This document shows, one piece after another, positions 61,654-64,000 of a stretch of 64,000 nucleotides of DNA (position 1 is the stretch's first letter; every line of letters starts with the position of its first letter). The DNA comes from an uncultured Lachnospiraceae bacterium. GTDB taxonomy: Bacteria; Bacillota; Clostridia; Lachnospirales; Lachnospiraceae. The translations under genes were made by a program, and so were the position numbers. Location of the stretch: the NCBI GenBank assembly GCA_947173495.1, contig CAMWFQ010000001.1, positions 62,001 to 126,000 of the forward strand, given 5' to 3'. The notes under the pieces are model-generated. The model searched no databases. It saw nothing but the letters and a program-made list of their open reading frames with translations, and was not told the origin of the DNA.

Positions 61654-61764
61654 TTATTTTTCTTCTTTCCCCTTTCTGTAACCCTGGACGCTCACAATGA
61701 GCGCGAACCAGCCCCGCGCCATGTACTTATGGAGAATATCGACGAACGACCGGACCTGCGGCAT
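61654..61764 (-). CDS. Possible 36-residue small protein or coding remnant
   Basis: MPQVRSFVDILHKYMARGWF and 16 more residues, with CAGGGAG upstream, end 3 nt before the response regulator's start. The frame stays open further upstream into the end of the surface-protein gene, so it may be the tail of a lost gene. I do not recognise it. Confidence 0.35.
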   Translation of the reverse strand: MPQVRSFVDILHKYMARGWFALIVSVQGYRKGKEEK

Positions 61765-61780
61765 AGCAATCTCCCTGAAT

Positions 61781-62281
61781 TCAAGCGTTATTTTTCCTGT
61801 GGGGTCTGAGCACCACTACCGCGGCCACAGCCATGATCCCAAACATGATCCATACAGCCACAGACGAGACATCCGCAGTTTTGGGAATCACCGAGGATAA
61901 ATCTTCATCCAGAATATAGACGTATCCCTCTTCCTCTGAATCAGAAACCTTTATATAGGTTCTGGGGGTACCCTCATCGTCCAGAATGGTGACCCGTTCC
62001 GGACTGTCTGCCTCATTCGGATTCGGAAGAGAATGAGGGACCTCGTCCTTCGCTGCATAGGTCCAGGCTTCCTTCTGCGAGTCCCATGCTTTTACATAGA
62101 CCTCGTCTTCGTTCCCCTCTTCGGGTATAAACAGTTCGGGGCTGTCCGGATCGCCCGGATCCGGCATCTGCACTGCCACTTCGGAATCCTTCGTCTGAGC
62201 CGCCGCTGCATCCGTTCCCGCAAGGGCAAACACCATAATGGCCATTATAACCGGTAAAAATAGTTTTTCTGTTCTTTTCAT
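61781..62281 (-). CDS. Small surface protein with shared C-terminal anchor module
   Basis: The ~166-residue protein has a signal peptide (MKRTEKLFLPVIMAIMVF). Its body is made of acidic, Pro-rich sequence with DPGDPDSPELF, LPNPNEADSPERVTILDDE and VYILDED. A sorting-like tail follows: IPKTAD, a hydrophobic segment and basic RPHRKNN. The whole body matches the C-terminal ~125 residues of the large protein at 62466. It resembles the anchor portion of that protein on its own. The start at 62281 has GGAGG; an ATG two codons upstream is possible. Confidence 0.8.
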   Translation of the reverse strand: MKRTEKLFLPVIMAIMVFALAGTDAAAAQTKDSEVAVQMPDPGDPDSPELFIPEEGNEDEVYVKAWDSQKEAWTYAAKDEVPHSLPNPNEADSPERVTILDDEGTPRTYIKVSDSEEEGYVYILDEDLSSVIPKTADVSSVAVWIMFGIMAVAAVVVLRPHRKNNA

Positions 62282-62341
62282 TGACATATCCTCCTCTTAC
62301 CTGCATCTTTTCAGGAATCTCTGTTCGTTACTATCCGATTC

Positions 62342-62371
62342 ATTATAGCACGAATGTTTTCCGGTTCACAA
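62342..62371 (-). promoter_or_regulatory. Promoter of the small surface-protein gene
   Basis: TTGTGA (62366-62371) and TATAAT (62342-62347), 18 bp apart, with TGC ahead of the -10 (extended -10). Confidence 0.65.
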
Positions 62372-62384
62372 TATGTTTAAATAA

Positions 62385-62415
62385 GGAGCCGCTGTCTGAA
62401 AAAGACAACGGCTCC
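62385..62415 (-). terminator. Terminator of the large surface-protein gene
   Basis: GGAGCCG (62385-62391) pairs with CGGCTCC (62409-62415), and inner TGTCT/AGACA extends the stem. TTATTTAAAC follows on the minus strand. Confidence 0.7.
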
Positions 62416-62465
62416 CTTCCTGCTGAATTACTATTTTATTTTACAAACTCTTCTCTATGTTTCTT

Positions 62466-64000
62466 TTATTTCCTGCGCTTTCTGCGGGGCCTGAGTGCGA
62501 TCACACCCTCTACAGAGGCCAGACACATGGTTCCCCAAAGGATCATCATGGAGGCGTCTGCTGTTTCCGGACCTGCCAGGGGCACATCTTCATCCAGAAT
62601 ATAGACGAATTCGTCATCCTCAGGAACCTTTACATAGGTTCTGGGGACATCCTCATCATCCAGAATCGTAATTCTTTCAGGACTGTCCGGCTCATTGGGA
62701 TCCGGCAGGGCCCGCGGCACATCCTCATCCGGCATATATGCCCACTCTTCTTCCTCGGGATCCCATACCCTCACATAAACCGTAGGCACATCCTCGTCCG
62801 GTACCGTAAACAAATCCGGGCTGTCCGGGTCATTGGGATCCGGTGTCGGCGTTGGTGCCGGCGTAGGAGTCGGCGTTGGCGTCGGCGTTGGTGTAGGTGT
62901 CGGCGTGGGTGTCGGCGTGGGTGTAGGTGTCGGCGTTGGCGTGGGTGTAGGTGTCGGCGTTGGTGTAGGTGTCGGCGTGGGTGTCGGCGTCGGCGTTGGT
63001 GTAGGTGTCGGCGTCGGCGTTGGTGTAGGTGTCGGCGTCCGTGTAGGACTTGGTGTCGCTGTGGGTGTCGGCCTGGGCGTCCGTGTTGGCGTCGGCGTCG
63101 CTGTAGGCGTAGCCGTTGCGCTGGGCGTCGCTGTGGGGGTCACCCTGGGTGTCTGTACAGGACTCGGTGTCGGCGTTTCACCCGGTGTCGGATCGGGCGT
63201 TCGTGTAGGAGTCGGCGTCGGTGTTTCACGCGGTTCATCATAAGTATTGGTAAAGGTGATTGTCTGATCTTTATCCTTACCCGTTCCTATGGTTACGGTT
63301 CCTGTCCCCGATGTTTCTTCTTTGCCATTTACATTTACTTTTACATTGACAAAGTTATACCCCTCAATTGACGTGTCGCCTGTCTCTGTTACCGTATACT
63401 CTCCCGGCTCCAGATTAAACAGCTCTTTCGGCGTACCATCTCCTTTTACCTCTACCTCCTCGGAATAACCATTCGGGCCTTCTACCTTAAAATGATAGGT
63501 TTTTTCTTTCTCTGCCTTTTCAAGCTCTTCCGGACTCATGGAATCACACTCGATCTTTTTTACGATCTTCAGGCTTCCCTTATCCTCATCTTTCTTCTCA
63601 TAAAAATTGGTAAAAGTGATCGTCTGTTCTTTGTCCTTATCCGTTTTTCCTATGGTTACGGTTCCTGTCCCCGATGCTTCTTCTTTGCCATTTACATTTA
63701 CTTTTACATTGACAAAAGCATAGTCTTCCGGGACCAGCGTGCCATCCGGTTCCTTCTCGATCACCGTATATTCTCCCGGCTCCAGACCCGATATCTCTAC
63801 CGCTTTCCCATCTCCCTTTACTGCTATGTCATCCTCTACAATGGTTCCTTTTTTATCTTTTATTTCAAAGTGATATTCTTTCTCTTCTATCTTTTTAAGC
63901 TCATCTGAACTTATAGGAGGGTCAAACGCAAGCTCTTTTACAATCTTAAGCTTTCCTTTATCATCAGACCCTTCCGGTTTATAAGAATTATTACAGTTTA
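62466..64000 (-). CDS. Large surface adhesin-like protein, C-terminal part (N-terminus off the window)
   Basis: The frame is open to the window edge. From the N-terminal side the part seen has two ~115-residue Cna_B/SpaA-like domains. Each runs from GSLKIVKK- or GKLKIVKE-type starts, through LEPGEYTV, to TVTIG...QTITFTN. A Thr-Pro repeat spacer of ~125 residues follows, then the acidic module ([34 protein letters not shown]). The tail GPETAD, hydrophobic segment and RPRRKRRK resembles a sortase signal but departs from LPxTG. It is probably a wall-attached stalk or pilin-like protein. A start codon inside the window (63764) is mid-domain and unlikely. Confidence 0.85.
   Translation of the reverse strand, partial: NCNNSYKPEGSDDKGKLKIVKELAFDPPISSDELKKIEEKEYHFEIKDKKGTIVEDDIAVKGDGKAVEISGLEPGEYTVIEKEPDGTLVPEDYAFVNVKVNVNGKEEASGTGTVTIGKTDKDKEQTITFTNFYEKKDEDKGSLKIVKKIECDSMSPEELEKAEKEKTYHFKVEGPNGYSEEVEVKGDGTPKELFNLEPGEYTVTETGDTSIEGYNFVNVKVNVNGKEETSGTGTVTIGTGKDKDQTITFTNTYDEPRETPTPTPTRTPDPTPGETPTPSPVQTPRVTPTATPSATATPTATPTPTRTPRPTPTATPSPTRTPTPTPTPTPTPTPTPTPTPTPTPTPTPTPTPTPTPTPTPTPTPTPTPTPTPTPTPTPTPAPTPTPDPNDPDSPDLFTVPDEDVPTVYVRVWDPEEEEWAYMPDEDVPRALPDPNEPDSPERITILDDEDVPRTYVKVPEDDEFVYILDEDVPLAGPETADASMMILWGTMCLASVEGVIALRPRRKRRK
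62845..63060 (-). repeat. Thr-Pro coding microsatellite
   Basis: About 215 bp consist of six-base units (on the plus strand GGCGTT/GGTGTA/GGTGTC types) encoding uninterrupted Thr-Pro. It forms the spacer of the adhesin. Its regularity makes copy-number change by strand slippage likely, in multiples that keep frame. Confidence 0.85.

Noticed and set aside
62845-63060. Possible CRISPR array
   Set aside because: The units are six bases and continuous, without spacers, and encode Thr-Pro in frame. No cas gene is nearby.
62833-63243. A Val-Gly repeat protein on the plus strand
   Set aside because: It is the complement of the Thr-Pro codons of the adhesin and has no other support.

Overview
The window looks like chromosome from an anaerobic, probably gut-associated member of the Clostridia, most likely Lachnospiraceae. 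The evidence is strong AGGAGG-type ribosome sites, Firmicutes-type lipoprotein signals, a Firmicutes-type (T7SSb) ESX locus, a cobalamin riboswitch driving a DUF4430 lipoprotein and an ECF S component, paired GlgX debranching enzymes and sortase-like surface proteins. The genus cannot be fixed from this sequence. Most genes are on the minus strand. No rRNA, tRNA or CRISPR array was seen.

Layout. 0-8.7 kb: end of a two-component system, nagA, a first glycogen debranching enzyme, an ArAE-type membrane protein, glutamine synthetase and a secreted protein with four repeats. 8.7-13.1 kb: a NodB deacetylase lipoprotein, a riboswitch-controlled corrinoid uptake pair, and a MarR/MATE operon. 13.2-24 kb: a large hybrid histidine kinase, a hemerythrin/receiver fusion, adenine deaminase, a chemoreceptor and an NhaC-type antiporter. 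24-36.5 kb: accessory DNA with an IS21 istA fragment, a CocE-type hydrolase, a first Schlafen-AlbA_2 protein, and a 6.4 kb AT-rich element (28286-34689). That element is flanked by a 22 bp direct repeat derived from the 3' end of an S8 protease gene. It carries an integrase-like gene, an AlbA_2 gene and a DUF4062 gene in one operon. 36.7-41 kb: a second debranching enzyme, an HD-GYP response regulator and an FMN-dependent alpha-hydroxy-acid oxidase relative.

41-50 kb is a compact type VII secretion locus: EssC ATPase, YukD, five WXG100-like small proteins, a lipoprotein and a lipase with N-terminal catalytic domain. No EssA, EssB or EsaA is present. 50.4-57 kb holds a lipoprotein, a ZIP metal transporter and a complete unsaturated-uronate operon (kduI, kduD, an RpiB-type isomerase, KDPG aldolase-VOC fusion, kdgK). 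57-61.7 kb is a peptide-responsive ABC transporter/two-component module whose response regulator carries an in-frame amber codon. 61.7-64 kb holds two surface proteins that share an unusual C-terminal module; the larger has Cna_B-like domains and a Thr-Pro repeat and runs off the window.

The most unusual signal is a dispersed family of at least nine intergenic elements of about 50-90 bp, all on the plus strand. Each folds as an outer stem enclosing an inner hairpin and a pyrimidine-rich strand, with a bulged T and a GYGCAT foot. Stem sequences differ from copy to copy but pairing is kept, so the fold is conserved rather than the sequence. The putative mobile element with its DUF4062/AlbA_2 cargo is the second candidate for an undescribed system.
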